64,000 bases of DNA from Alteromonas confluentis (lineage in GTDB: Bacteria > Pseudomonadota > Gammaproteobacteria > Enterobacterales > Alteromonadaceae): NCBI RefSeq assembly GCF_001757105.1, contig NZ_MDHN01000041.1, positions 248,001 to 312,000 of the forward strand. The letters run 5' to 3'. Under the pieces are notes generated by a model. That model searched no databases, was not told the origin of the DNA, and saw nothing but the letters and a program-made list of their open reading frames with translations. Position 1 is the first letter of the stretch. The number at the start of each line of letters is the position of its first letter. The translations under genes were made by a program, and so were the position numbers. Shown one piece after another: positions 34,597 through 43,760 of this stretch.

Positions 34597-36324
34597 TTAC
34601 CTCCCCGCTCTGACCAAGCGCACACTACCCGGCGTGGCTTTGTTCAAAAAGTTATCCAGGCCAGAGGCAAAATCCAGCGCCCATGCATTCTGAGCCGCAT
34701 CTTCGGCAACACCATCAGCACTGGGAATTCGAGTCCAGTACCAAAGCCGACCATCACCGTCTACCGTGCCCGAGTTAGGGAAATAGTCATCATCAACCCT
34801 TACACCACTGGCAAGACCAAAATGAATCAGCGACATCATTTCTTCGTAAGTCGGCATTCGCCAGTCATAAAATCCGCACAGTCCCACCGCATTGACGGCA
34901 CTTACATACGCAGTGGTGTTACAGCTTGTGAGTGTACAGCTTGCATCGGTACCTGACTGAACGCCCTGATATCCGCCGTTTTCATCGAAGAAAAACCAGG
35001 TGTAGGTATGATTGGCATCGCGTACGCCACCGTCTGTCGTTTTCTTTTCCCACACCAGCCCGGTGACATTATCACGCACGCAATCCCAAGCTTGAGCGGT
35101 ATCGTCTTCTTCGTCACCGTTGGCATTTAATTTGGTAAAGTCAAAGCCAGCCTTACCACGTCCTGCTTTTTCCAATAAGTTGGCAGCATGAATTACATCA
35201 CTGCCTCGTTGACCATCTTGCCCTGGAAATGCGTTTTGCTGTGTATTTGCATAGGCCGTATTGTTGGCCTGTACCGTGACTCCAGTATCGTTGATCAGCG
35301 GTACCGGATAAGGACGCACCGTAATGTCTACCTCATCGGTAACAACATGCCCGTAGGCATCGGTTACGCTTAACATATAAGTAAACACGGTTTCGTTTTG
35401 TACCTGAGGTGCAATCGCATAGGTAGAGAGTGAGGATGGGCTTACCACACCGTCCAACATACCATCCCACTCGCTAATGAGCGGTAAACCGGACGCGACC
35501 GTGGTGGTGGCAGTGCCATTCAACACTACACGTTCACCGCTAAACACAGCTTGGTCGGCCCCGGCTTCTACCAAAGGTAACGTCTGACTTTCTGACAACG
35601 TATTTAACGAAAGCGAAGCAGTATCAGTGGTACCTTCCGCATCGGTTACGGTGAGGGTAAATGTGAGCGTTTGTGCTTCAGCTTCAACCGGCATGGTAAT
35701 GGTGAGTGTTGAAGCATCTGTGGTGACATCGTTCAACACACTGTTGCCGGCGGTTTGTTGCCACTCCCAGGCCGCAATGGGGTTGTCGGGATCGGGGGCA
35801 TCGTCGTCAATACTGGCTCTACCATTCAGCGTCACACTGCGCCCCGCAGAATAGGTATTGGCAGGCTGCCCCTCTTCCGGCTCAGCTTCGATAACGGCAA
35901 CAGGTGCAATGTTTTGCGGCCGCACGAGAATATTGAGGGTATCGGTATCACTATTTCCGCTGGAGTTGGTGACCACAACCGTGATGACGAATGCCGTATC
36001 TGTGGTCACTGTAGGCGCGGTGAACTCTGCTTCTGAGGTAGTATTGTCTGCTTGGGTGATAGTGGCAGCAGGCGATGCACTCCAACGCCAGGTAGCACCG
36101 TCAGTATTGCCTGTAACACTGCCTGAAAGTGTAGACGTAGCACCTTCAAGCATTTCAATGTCTGCACCGGCATTGACATATAAGGCATTAGGAGAAGCAT
36201 TGCCGCCGGTGTCACCATCGTCGCCGCCTCCTCCGCCACCGCAGCCAAAAAGCAGAAATGATGCACTTAACATCAGAAGAACTTTTACCGCAAAAAACTG
36301 AATTCTCACCATTACATGCTCCAA
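34597..36324 (-). CDS. Lipoprotein with PKD/Ig-like repeats and a C-terminal Lcl/DUF1566 domain
   Basis: 575 residues. The signal ends in a lipobox LLFGC (Cys28) followed by a run of Gly and Asp, typical of an outer-membrane tether. Three PKD/cadherin-like beta-sandwich units follow (about 45-140, 140-250, 250-345), with phrases such as VNAGADIEMLEGA, ITQADNTTSEAEFTAP and LTVTDAEGTTDTA. The last 180 residues are a DUF1566/Lcl domain (GLVWEKKTTDGG, DWRMPTYEEMMSL, VRLVRAGR). It is probably a surface-exposed adhesion or recognition protein. The start may be Met5. Confidence 0.85.
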   Translation of the reverse strand: MEHVMVRIQFFAVKVLLMLSASFLLFGCGGGGGGDDGDTGGNASPNALYVNAGADIEMLEGATSTLSGSVTGNTDGATWRWSASPAATITQADNTTSEAEFTAPTVTTDTAFVITVVVTNSSGNSDTDTLNILVRPQNIAPVAVIEAEPEEGQPANTYSAGRSVTLNGRASIDDDAPDPDNPIAAWEWQQTAGNSVLNDVTTDASTLTITMPVEAEAQTLTFTLTVTDAEGTTDTASLSLNTLSESQTLPLVEAGADQAVFSGERVVLNGTATTTVASGLPLISEWDGMLDGVVSPSSLSTYAIAPQVQNETVFTYMLSVTDAYGHVVTDEVDITVRPYPVPLINDTGVTVQANNTAYANTQQNAFPGQDGQRGSDVIHAANLLEKAGRGKAGFDFTKLNANGDEEDDTAQAWDCVRDNVTGLVWEKKTTDGGVRDANHTYTWFFFDENGGYQGVQSGTDASCTLTSCNTTAYVSAVNAVGLCGFYDWRMPTYEEMMSLIHFGLASGVRVDDDYFPNSGTVDGDGRLWYWTRIPSADGVAEDAAQNAWALDFASGLDNFLNKATPGSVRLVRAGR

Positions 36325-36380
36325 ACGAAGGCATTTAAATTCGCCAACTTTATAACGACGTATCAGGTAAACGCTTTTTG

Positions 36381-36854
36381 CTAGGCTCTTTCTTCCGTAC
36401 TGACCTGTAAAGCTTCGAGTTGCTTTTTACCAGAAGCGATATCCGTCATGTCATATACCATGACACTGATAAAATCCGTTTTTCCGTTAGCAGAGGTCAA
36501 TGGCGCTAAAGTTACGTTTTGATACATATAAAGCTCATTGCCTGTAATCGGCCGATAATTGTGAAACTTGAATAAGTAGGGGCGTTGCTCCCAAGTCATG
36601 AACGCTCGCGTATTGAGTTCGAAAACGGGTTTGCACTTTTTAGTAAACCACTTCTCTTCAACATTGGGAAAAATGCTAAAGAGGGTTTTATCGCGCACCT
36701 CACTGGGAAGCAGGCCGCTGTGACTTTCCATAAAACCGTTCCAAACCTGTACGCGGAAATTCTTATCAAGCACCACAATGCCCACATCTACACTCTGGAG
36801 CATATCCATCATCCAGTGAAACGACTGCATTTGCTCTAATTCACTACCCTGCAT
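36381..36854 (-). CDS. PAS-domain protein coupled to the CheY-CheC gene
   Basis: 157 residues. A short helical N-terminus leads into a single PAS fold: MLQSVDVGIVVLDKNFRVQVWNGFMESHSG is the typical PAS opening (shown here for position, residues 18-47). A short linker follows. There is no output domain such as GGDEF, kinase or HTH. The ATG overlaps the stop of the upstream CheY-CheC gene by one base (TAATG), so synthesis is probably coupled. It is likely a sensory partner of that regulator; the ligand is unknown. Confidence 0.8.
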   Translation of the reverse strand: MQGSELEQMQSFHWMMDMLQSVDVGIVVLDKNFRVQVWNGFMESHSGLLPSEVRDKTLFSIFPNVEEKWFTKKCKPVFELNTRAFMTWEQRPYLFKFHNYRPITGNELYMYQNVTLAPLTSANGKTDFISVMVYDMTDIASGKKQLEALQVSTEERA

Positions 36855-37846
36855 TAGATGTCCTCCAGTAAATGCGCCAATTTGGCATTCATAGTCTGCA
36901 TGGAGTCTTCAGTAAACAGGATCAGCAAGTCGCATCGCACGTTGTATCCCTCCAGGCCGTAGCTTAGCTCGATTGCCAGGGTACGTTTCCACTTAACCTG
37001 GTTCGTTTTTATGATTTCACTGATGGCCCTGTGCTGACCCAGAACAATGGGTTGGCCCTGTGCAAAAGTTACATCCATCTGTTGAGCCAGTCCGGTGAGG
37101 CAGGTACCGATAAGAATACTGGCCGCATCCATGAGTAATTCCAGTTGCAGCTGATCGTCCACTTCTTCCTGTACATCGAGAATTTTCGCAACGTCACCAA
37201 AGCTAGAATCGCTAAGAATACAAAGTACTTCTCCGCGGATCCCAGAGCCAATAAAACCCTGGCATACCGCTGTTACTTGCTCTTGGGAATCGATATCAGA
37301 CAACATCATGCGCATCTCAGAGGCTTCTATCAGATTCACATTGGGTATAGGCAGGTGAACAAAAACATTCATGGTACGGGCCAGGTGATCACCCGCACGT
37401 CCCATGGCAATGTTGGTGATTTCCTGATAACAATCGCGGATGTCGGGATCTAATTCAACCGTCTCTTCAACGGGAGCTTCGCTTTCCATCAACTGATGTT
37501 TAATCAGCACTTGTTCAAGAGTAGTCGGATCGACGGGTTTGCGAATAAATTCAACGGCACCGAGCTTGGTTACGCGCTCGTGGGCTTCAGGCTGTACATC
37601 CCCTGAAATAACGACCACCTTAGTCTGCAAATTTTCATCGCGAATGGCCTGTAAGGTTTCGTAGCCATCCATCACTGGCATGTTAAGGTCGAGTAGAAGC
37701 AGTTGCCCTTTACCTTGCCGTAAAAGTTCTACGGCTTCTTTGCCGTGTTTGGCAAAGTGAATCGCCACTTCCCAGTCTGGGGGCAAACACTTGGCAACCT
37801 GCTTTCGTGCAACCATTGAGTCGTCACAAACCAAAACCGATATCAT
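36854..37846 (-). CDS. CheY-CheC fusion: response regulator with CheC-like phosphatase domain
   Basis: 330 residues. The receiver domain (1-120) has acidic Asp8/Asp9, phospho-acceptor Asp53 (LLDLNMP), Ser81 and Lys103. A CheC-like domain runs from about 130 to 330. Its first site fits the CheC/FliY rule exactly: D138-x3-E142-x2-N145, then 22 residues, then P168. The second site keeps the spacing (S243 to P266) but has Asp240 and Ser243 in place of Glu and Asn, so it looks inactive. CheC proteins dephosphorylate CheY-P. This protein may dephosphorylate its own or another receiver domain. No chemotaxis kinase is nearby. Confidence 0.85.
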   Translation of the reverse strand: MISVLVCDDSMVARKQVAKCLPPDWEVAIHFAKHGKEAVELLRQGKGQLLLLDLNMPVMDGYETLQAIRDENLQTKVVVISGDVQPEAHERVTKLGAVEFIRKPVDPTTLEQVLIKHQLMESEAPVEETVELDPDIRDCYQEITNIAMGRAGDHLARTMNVFVHLPIPNVNLIEASEMRMMLSDIDSQEQVTAVCQGFIGSGIRGEVLCILSDSSFGDVAKILDVQEEVDDQLQLELLMDAASILIGTCLTGLAQQMDVTFAQGQPIVLGQHRAISEIIKTNQVKWKRTLAIELSYGLEGYNVRCDLLILFTEDSMQTMNAKLAHLLEDI

Positions 37847-38045
37847 GTGAAAAGGTAACCTTCCTATAGCCGTTACAGAGATGAATGCCGCTCAAAACAA
37901 ACACAAAATGCCGCAAAAATACGCAGAATTCTAATGAATAGACGGTGTCCGTTAACCTATTAACTAATAGCAGGATTCCAGAAAAAAGCCATTGCACTTA
38001 TGTTTAAATCTGCAGAACATTCGCCCTTAAACGAACCAGGATAAT

Positions 38046-38795
38046 TCAGGAAATAGAGGAAAACAGTAACGGTAAAATAATCGCCGTCATTATACCGTTC
38101 AGACACAATCCTAATGTAGCCAGTGCACCGGTTCGCTCGCTCATTTGCAGCGCTTTAGCCGTTCCTACCGCGTGGCAAACCGCGCCGAGCGCCATCCCCT
38201 GGGCCTGTGGCAAAGTAACATTTAACAGCTTATACATAACCGGCGCGATTACCGCACCAACAATGCCGGTAGCAATAACGAAAACCGCAGCGAGTGCAGG
38301 AATACCGCCAATATGCGCTGTCGCCTCCATAGCCAGGGGTGTGGTAATCGATTTTGCCAACATGGTCATTTGCAATGCAGTAGGCGCATCGAAGTACCAT
38401 ACCGTGAACCAGGCAGTAAGCGGAGCAATGACACCGGCAATAAAAACAGAGGCAACTAATCGCCAACCAAGTTCACGTATTTTTTCCCATTGCGCATACA
38501 TCGGGATAGCCAGCGCCACGGTTGCCGGCCCAAGCAGCCAATGCACGAGTCCGGCGAATTGCTGATATTCTCTCGCACTGGTTCCAGACACCATTAACAT
38601 CACGCCCACGAGAACGGCTGTTACCAACACGGGATTTGCGAGGGGATTGCCTTTCGTTCGACGTCCAATATTTAACGCTAGCAGATAAGCGATTACCGTG
38701 AGTAATATCCATAATCCTCCCTGCCAGGAAAACGACAACTCCGTCAGGCTTACAATGGATTTTGCCCAGTCATCAAAGGCTTCTGTAATCGTCAC
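38046..38795 (-). CDS. LrgB/CidB/YohK family membrane protein
   Basis: 249 residues with about seven to eight hydrophobic helices. The TTPLAMEATAHIGGIPALAAVFVI segment matches the LrgB signature region (positions 126-149). The family is linked to murein hydrolase export or control and to transport of small organic acids such as pyruvate or glycolate. The start overlaps the lrgA-like stop by 4 bases, giving a two-gene unit. Confidence 0.9.
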   Translation of the reverse strand: MTITEAFDDWAKSIVSLTELSFSWQGGLWILLTVIAYLLALNIGRRTKGNPLANPVLVTAVLVGVMLMVSGTSAREYQQFAGLVHWLLGPATVALAIPMYAQWEKIRELGWRLVASVFIAGVIAPLTAWFTVWYFDAPTALQMTMLAKSITTPLAMEATAHIGGIPALAAVFVIATGIVGAVIAPVMYKLLNVTLPQAQGMALGAVCHAVGTAKALQMSERTGALATLGLCLNGIMTAIILPLLFSSIS

Positions 38796-39166
38796 GAATC
38801 ATCCTTCACCACAACAGATTGCAAGATTTTCTGTGCAATCCAGGCCGATATCCCAAGACTTATCGCCGTACTGACAATGATAGCCAGCGCAATACCGGTG
38901 ATATTTTCACTGATCTCTTGCCAATACACACCCACACCCAAAACTGCCGGTACAAACAGCATCGCCATGTGCTTGAGAATAGGCGTGCCTCCAGCAAGCA
39001 ACAACATAGGCGTCTTACGACGAAAGAATTGCCATGCTAACAACATCAGTAAGCCCATCAATGTGCCTGGTAGCGGGATTGACGCCACGCGAACCAGCAT
39101 TTCTCCAGAGAAATAGAAAAAGCAGATAAGGCTGAAACCAATCAAAAAACGAAAGAAAAGAGACAT
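38792..39166 (-). CDS. LrgA/CidA/YohJ family holin-like protein
   Basis: 124 residues with four membrane helices and the family phrase ASIPLPGTLMGLLMLL. LrgA/CidA proteins are small holin-like partners of LrgB/CidB. It is the first gene of a two-gene unit with the lrgB-like gene. No LytR-type regulator is adjacent. Confidence 0.88.
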   Translation of the reverse strand: MSLFFRFLIGFSLICFFYFSGEMLVRVASIPLPGTLMGLLMLLAWQFFRRKTPMLLLAGGTPILKHMAMLFVPAVLGVGVYWQEISENITGIALAIIVSTAISLGISAWIAQKILQSVVVKDDS

Positions 39167-39306
39167 GCGAGCCCAAGAATGAAATAGAGAGCCCAGTGTA
39201 TCTGAGAGCAGGCTTAGGGCTCAACCGACCATGGTCTTATAAGTGCATACCAAAAACGGCTATTTCTGATATATTTATCATCACTTAACGTAATAACAGG
39301 GAAGTT

Positions 39307-40002
39307 ATGCGGACTGCAGCGTTTTATAACGATATTAAGGACAGTATACGACCGGGCGATCTCATCGCTTTTGGCGGCAATAGTCTGTTCTCCAAATGGG
39401 CCAAGCTCACGACGCGCTCCAATGTGACACACGTTGGCGCTGTCACACACTGTCACACATGCCCAAATACCAATAATCTCCTACATCACGATGTTTTCGA
39501 AGCCACAGTGAGAAACAAAAAACGGGGAGTGATGATAACCCCTCTGCATGAAAGATTGGACGAATATGAAGGTGACATTTGGTGGCTACCTCTACACCGT
39601 TCGCCTCGTTCACGCTTTTTAAACGCTTTACACACCATGCAGGATTTCATCGATTCTGAAAGCGGTAGAAATTACGATATATGGCAACTTTTCGCCTCTA
39701 CCGTGGATTTCTTTGACAACCACCCCTGGCTTTGGCGATTAACTCGTAATCTCAAATGTGAGCATGAGTGGTTCTGCTCAGAACTGATTGCCGAACTGTA
39801 CAATCGTACTGGCGTAATAAAGCAGGTATGTGCAGCGGAAACTACACCGATTGATTTGTGTAGATTCAAAATTTTCCAGCATGGGTACGTGCAGTTGAAA
39901 GGGGAAGAGAAAGAAATTCGAAGGTTTAATTCGTTTTTGCCCGATAACTGGGGGCAATGGCTCACCGAAGATGATGAGCACGTTGATGAGCTTATTCGCT
40001 AA
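39307..40002 (+). CDS. Permuted NlpC/P60-type cysteine hydrolase-like protein
   Basis: 231 residues without a signal peptide. The order of likely catalytic residues, His42 (in VTHVGAV), Glu66 (FEATV) and Cys157 (WFCSELIAE), is that of the circularly permuted NlpC/P60 group (YiiX/YaeF-like), where Cys comes last. SIRPGDLIAFGG near the N-terminus is also typical. Substrates are probably amides or thioesters in peptides or lipids; the exact one is unknown. Its stop directly abuts the stop of the convergent gene at 40003. Confidence 0.75.
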   Translation: MRTAAFYNDIKDSIRPGDLIAFGGNSLFSKWAKLTTRSNVTHVGAVTHCHTCPNTNNLLHHDVFEATVRNKKRGVMITPLHERLDEYEGDIWWLPLHRSPRSRFLNALHTMQDFIDSESGRNYDIWQLFASTVDFFDNHPWLWRLTRNLKCEHEWFCSELIAELYNRTGVIKQVCAAETTPIDLCRFKIFQHGYVQLKGEEKEIRRFNSFLPDNWGQWLTEDDEHVDELIR

Positions 40003-40332
40003 TTAAAAAGCGCTGTCCTGGTGGACTTTAATAAACATCTGCGTTTCAGCTTTGCTGTAATCGATTTTATATTCTTTGCCGTTCAGCGTTTGAATAAACA
40101 CCAATGTTTTTTCATCGCCAAAGATATCACCGGAAGTAAGATCAACCAGTTCCATATCCATCATTTTAGCTTCGCGCTTGTTATCAGGAATTTTTCCCTC
40201 ATAGCGCTTAATACCTTTGTGAGTGACAATCACCGGTGGATTGTCGTCGCCGTTCACGACAAGCAGGTCAAATTTTCGAACTTTGTGTATCAGCGTATTA
40301 CGACCGCTTACCAGGTAAGGCTTCTCAGTCAT
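40003..40332 (-). CDS. Uncharacterised 109-residue protein
   Basis: Not recognised. The sequence is mixed alpha/beta and charged, with beta-like stretches KFDLLVVNGDD and PPVIVTHKGIKRYEG and an acidic middle (MMDMELVDLTSGDIFGDE). No signal peptide or membrane helix is present. GGAGA lies 6-7 bases before the ATG, a good ribosome site that supports translation. It is convergent with the NlpC/P60-like gene with no gap, so the two transcripts must overlap. Confidence 0.65.
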   Translation of the reverse strand: MTEKPYLVSGRNTLIHKVRKFDLLVVNGDDNPPVIVTHKGIKRYEGKIPDNKREAKMMDMELVDLTSGDIFGDEKTLVFIQTLNGKEYKIDYSKAETQMFIKVHQDSAF

Positions 40333-40439
40333 TATTGTCTCCGTGCTGGCAGGATAATTTAAACTAAAAGAAAGATAGCAAACAAAACAGATGCTTGCAC
40401 TACAACACCCTTATTATTCACAGGGTTTTGTTCATACCG

Positions 40440-41252
40440 TCAGGATTTCAGATATACCTTATCTGGCGCATCCCACTTAAGCCAATCCCTACCTGTAAGA
40501 TTTTTCATCACTTTTTTACAGCTCTCATCAGGGGCTTTCGCCATATTGCATTCTGCGACTTTATCTAAGTCTACTCTAAATAAAATTTGTTGTAGCTTGG
40601 CCAGCAAATTTAAGTCAGAAACATTCTGCGCCATAGGTAAGGTAACGGTAACGCGATTAGGTTTTGCACACGCAGATGGTGTGGTTTCTGGGGTACTGCC
40701 GTTGCAGCCGCCACTTGCCAGAAGAAAAGACCAAATTGATGATGGTTCCCGGGTATTTTGCAATTCAACTCTGAAAAAATTGTGCCCGATATTAACCGAC
40801 TGAAACATAGTTGGCTTATCAAGAGGCGCTACCTGATCAGCTTGCGCGGTATGATTTTCACCGAAATCTAGCCCCAGAGTCAGACGTAACTCAGTTACCC
40901 GGTCGAGTAACGCCTCATTGATATCCAGCATGATGTGATCGCGGTTTTGCTTATCGTCACAGGCGTTCTGAAAATGCATAAAAGCCACATCTTTCGATTG
41001 CCAGTCATTCACTTTAAAATCCAGCGGGATCCAACGCCCTTCGACTTTCACTTCCGGATTACTTAAATAAAAAGCGAGGTAATTTACTTTCCAGGATGTT
41101 TTATCAACTGTTACCTCATAGGCACAATCTTCACCTCGGGTTAAGTCGGTAAATGTAACAGGGATATCGCCGGGAGCGCGATCATTGCCAAAAAAGCCGC
41201 AGCCAGAAAGCAACGCGATAGCCGGAACAAAGCAACACCATTTCAAGTTCAT
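40440..41252 (-). CDS. MbnP-family lipoprotein (metallo-mystery-pair type)
   Basis: 270 residues from the ATG at 41252. The frame opens 22 codons earlier without a signal-like start. The signal ends in a lipobox (LLSGC). The body has the family pattern: YLAFYLSNPEV, LRLTLGLDFGENH, APLDKPTMFQSVNIGHNFFRVEL, a WSFLLASGGC cysteine and a PNRVTVTL close, plus several further cysteines. MbnP-type proteins bind copper and are normally paired with a dihaem MbnH oxidase, which is not adjacent here. The function alone is uncertain. Confidence 0.68.
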   Translation of the reverse strand: MNLKWCCFVPAIALLSGCGFFGNDRAPGDIPVTFTDLTRGEDCAYEVTVDKTSWKVNYLAFYLSNPEVKVEGRWIPLDFKVNDWQSKDVAFMHFQNACDDKQNRDHIMLDINEALLDRVTELRLTLGLDFGENHTAQADQVAPLDKPTMFQSVNIGHNFFRVELQNTREPSSIWSFLLASGGCNGSTPETTPSACAKPNRVTVTLPMAQNVSDLNLLAKLQQILFRVDLDKVAECNMAKAPDESCKKVMKNLTGRDWLKWDAPDKVYLKS

Positions 41253-41421
41253 AGGTATCAAATTCAACTGGGTAAAAAAACTAAAGTAAGTGTGAGGCGC
41301 GTGACAGGTTACAGTCAATACAGCCTAGACTAACGGGGCAAAGAATCAGTTACTTGGAGAATCATGCAATAATTGAAGAGAAATTACAAAAGCGACGCAG
41401 TGACAAATGTGGAAAAGAAAA

Positions 41422-41446
41422 AAGCCCGCAACTCGTATGCGGGCTT
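41422..41446 (-). terminator. Terminator of the molybdenum hydroxylase operon
   Basis: A 9-base-pair stem AAGCCCGCA (41422-41430) with TGCGGGCTT (41438-41446) and a 7-base loop. On the minus strand it is followed by TTTTTTCTTTTC. It lies 38 bases after the stop at 41485. Confidence 0.8.
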
Positions 41447-41484
41447 ACCTGTTTAATAAACGAATAAACAGCGCTGATAACTTC

Positions 41485-43749
41485 TTAGGCTGATTTACTT
41501 ATTTTCTCTAGTTGATGAATAAACGGTTGCTCGTAAAACCGTTCACCCGTTTGCTGATACAACGCGTTGGCAAGCGCCGCAAACACTGGCGGGAACGGCG
41601 GCTCACCAAGACCAGTCGGATCGATGGTGTTTTTCACGAAACTCACGTCGACTGAAGCAGGAATTTCATTCATCCGAATCATCCGGTAACGGTCGAAGTT
41701 GTCTTTATCTGGCTTACCATCGGTAAAGGTCATTTCACCGTACATGGCATTACCCACGCCATCAATTACCGCGCCCTGCACCATATTAGAAGCGGCAATC
41801 GGATTCACCACAATGCCACAGTCCATGGCACTGAAAACCTTGTCAGCTTTTGGTAGTCCGCCTTTTTCTGTCACCGTAATCACCTGCGCGGCATAAGAAT
41901 TATGACAATAGTACGCAGCGACGCCTCTTTTCACATCGTCGCCCATATTGTCCCAACCAGACTTTTCCCGAACTTCCTTAAGCACGCCGGCATAGCGAGA
42001 CGCATCGTAATCGTAGGCTTCTCCAACGGGATCTTTTAAGGCCTTGTCGAACAGTGCCAGTCTGAAGTCGATAGGATCTTTCCCTGCCATTTCAGCCACT
42101 TCATCGAGAAACGCTTGTTCTGACGCGCCCATAAAGTTGGAACGCGGAGCACGGAATGCGCCGGTTGAAATATTCGACGCGACTGCGGCCCCTCTGGCGA
42201 GATAATTGGTTACTGCACCTGCAGGATAACGATTATGTGCAACACAATGCTCTGGCACGCCAACGCCATCCACCTGATAAGCGGTGAGCTTATTATTTTC
42301 ATCTAATGCAGCACGGAATCGCACCATGTAGGTAGGGCGATACACGTCCATGGTCATATCGTCCTGGCGGGTGTACAACAGCTTTACTGGCTTTTTCACT
42401 TTGGCCGAAATCGCTGCTGCTTCCACCAGATAATGGGAATACGCCCGTCGGCCAAAGCCACCGCCCATACGGGTCATTTCAATGTGCACTTTGTCTTCGG
42501 GCACGCCGACCCTTTTAGCAACCGAGCCAACAATGAAGCCTGGTGCCTGCAACGGGCCAGCAACGTGAACGCCCACGTCAGTGACGTTAGCAAAGAAATT
42601 CATTGGTTCCATGCAGTTATGCGCAAGATACGGTGCAAAATATGTGCGTTCAATCTGGCGTTCCGCCGGAGTATTACTAAATATTGCAGCCACGTCGCCA
42701 TCTTCGCGAAGTACCGGTAAGTCGGAGTCCAACAGCTTTTCCATTTGATCTCGGTGCCATTCGGTACTTTCCAGGCCAGCGGGCACAGTCACGTCTGTAA
42801 GTGAACCGAAACGGTCCATCTTGTGAGTAGATGCCTCTGCCGCTTTCCACTTGGCCTGCAGCGCTTTTTTCGCTTTCAGCACCGACCAGGTTTTGTCGCC
42901 CACAATGGCAATCAGGTGAGTAAATCCGATGGTGTCGAAATAGTTACGGGTATAGTCGTCTTCCATGGAATCGAATACAAACGCATCGACGATGCCCGGC
43001 ATTGATTTGATGGCATCTAAATCGGCGGTTTCCAGAGTAGTACCGTAAGCAGGCGGATGCACAATACCCGCCGTTAGCATCCCCTCAGCCTTGTAATCGA
43101 TACCAAACATGGGTTGGCCGGTTACCACTTTGTTGCCGGTCAGATTCGTTTTAGACTGCCCGATAACCGTGAAATTTTCTGGATTTTTAAGTGCTATCTC
43201 TTCTGGCAGTGACATCAATGCTGCATCAGCAGCCAATTTCGCAAAGCTGGCTGATTTACCCGAGCCGTGAGAAACCACACTGTTTTTAACCGTTATTTCA
43301 GACGTAGGCACTTGCCATTTTGCCGCAGCCGCCATCACTAACATGGTTCGAGCGCCCGCGCCCGCCGTACGCAGTGGTTTCCACCCCTGACGCATAGACT
43401 GACTGCCGCCGGTGAACTGGCGGTCATATTCTTCAGGCATAAAGTCGGCTTGTTTAGCTGTGATGTGATGCCAGTCGGCATCCATTTCTTCAGCCAAAAT
43501 CATCGGCATAGACGTCATCACGTTCTGACCGAATTCGGGATTAGGCACCATTGCAGTTATGCTGCCATCGGTATCCACTAACAGATAGGCGTTCAATTCG
43601 GTGGCACTGTCGCTATGGCTTTTAACTTCATGATGAGCGGCCCTGCCCGGCCAGCTGAAACTGATCATCAAACCGCCCGATGCCGCAACGGAGGCTTTAA
43701 GAAACTGACGGCGGCCAGTGGAAGTCACGTTATTTTGTTGTGTTTTCAT
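41485..43749 (-). CDS. Molybdenum hydroxylase large subunit (IorB type, xanthine oxidase family)
   Basis: 754 residues with a twin-arginine signal (GRRQFLKAS at 12-20) followed by a hydrophobic stretch, so export of the folded holoenzyme is likely. The molybdopterin-binding domains show TRMGGGFGRRAYSH, GAFRAPRSNFMGASEQAFLDE and GLGEPPFPPVFAALANA; the last holds the catalytic Glu region. Related enzymes include isoquinoline 1-oxidoreductase and membrane-linked aldehyde dehydrogenases; the substrate cannot be told. It follows the iron-sulfur subunit by 11 bases. Confidence 0.87.
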   Translation of the reverse strand: MKTQQNNVTSTGRRQFLKASVAASGGLMISFSWPGRAAHHEVKSHSDSATELNAYLLVDTDGSITAMVPNPEFGQNVMTSMPMILAEEMDADWHHITAKQADFMPEEYDRQFTGGSQSMRQGWKPLRTAGAGARTMLVMAAAAKWQVPTSEITVKNSVVSHGSGKSASFAKLAADAALMSLPEEIALKNPENFTVIGQSKTNLTGNKVVTGQPMFGIDYKAEGMLTAGIVHPPAYGTTLETADLDAIKSMPGIVDAFVFDSMEDDYTRNYFDTIGFTHLIAIVGDKTWSVLKAKKALQAKWKAAEASTHKMDRFGSLTDVTVPAGLESTEWHRDQMEKLLDSDLPVLREDGDVAAIFSNTPAERQIERTYFAPYLAHNCMEPMNFFANVTDVGVHVAGPLQAPGFIVGSVAKRVGVPEDKVHIEMTRMGGGFGRRAYSHYLVEAAAISAKVKKPVKLLYTRQDDMTMDVYRPTYMVRFRAALDENNKLTAYQVDGVGVPEHCVAHNRYPAGAVTNYLARGAAVASNISTGAFRAPRSNFMGASEQAFLDEVAEMAGKDPIDFRLALFDKALKDPVGEAYDYDASRYAGVLKEVREKSGWDNMGDDVKRGVAAYYCHNSYAAQVITVTEKGGLPKADKVFSAMDCGIVVNPIAASNMVQGAVIDGVGNAMYGEMTFTDGKPDKDNFDRYRMIRMNEIPASVDVSFVKNTIDPTGLGEPPFPPVFAALANALYQQTGERFYEQPFIHQLEKISKSA

Positions 43750-43760
43750 AGCTACTTCCT

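Noticed and set aside
35627..36301. Overlapping plus-strand frames opposite the PKD lipoprotein gene
   Set aside because: They are shadows of Thr/Val/Ala-rich repeats on the coding strand, with no start context or domain.
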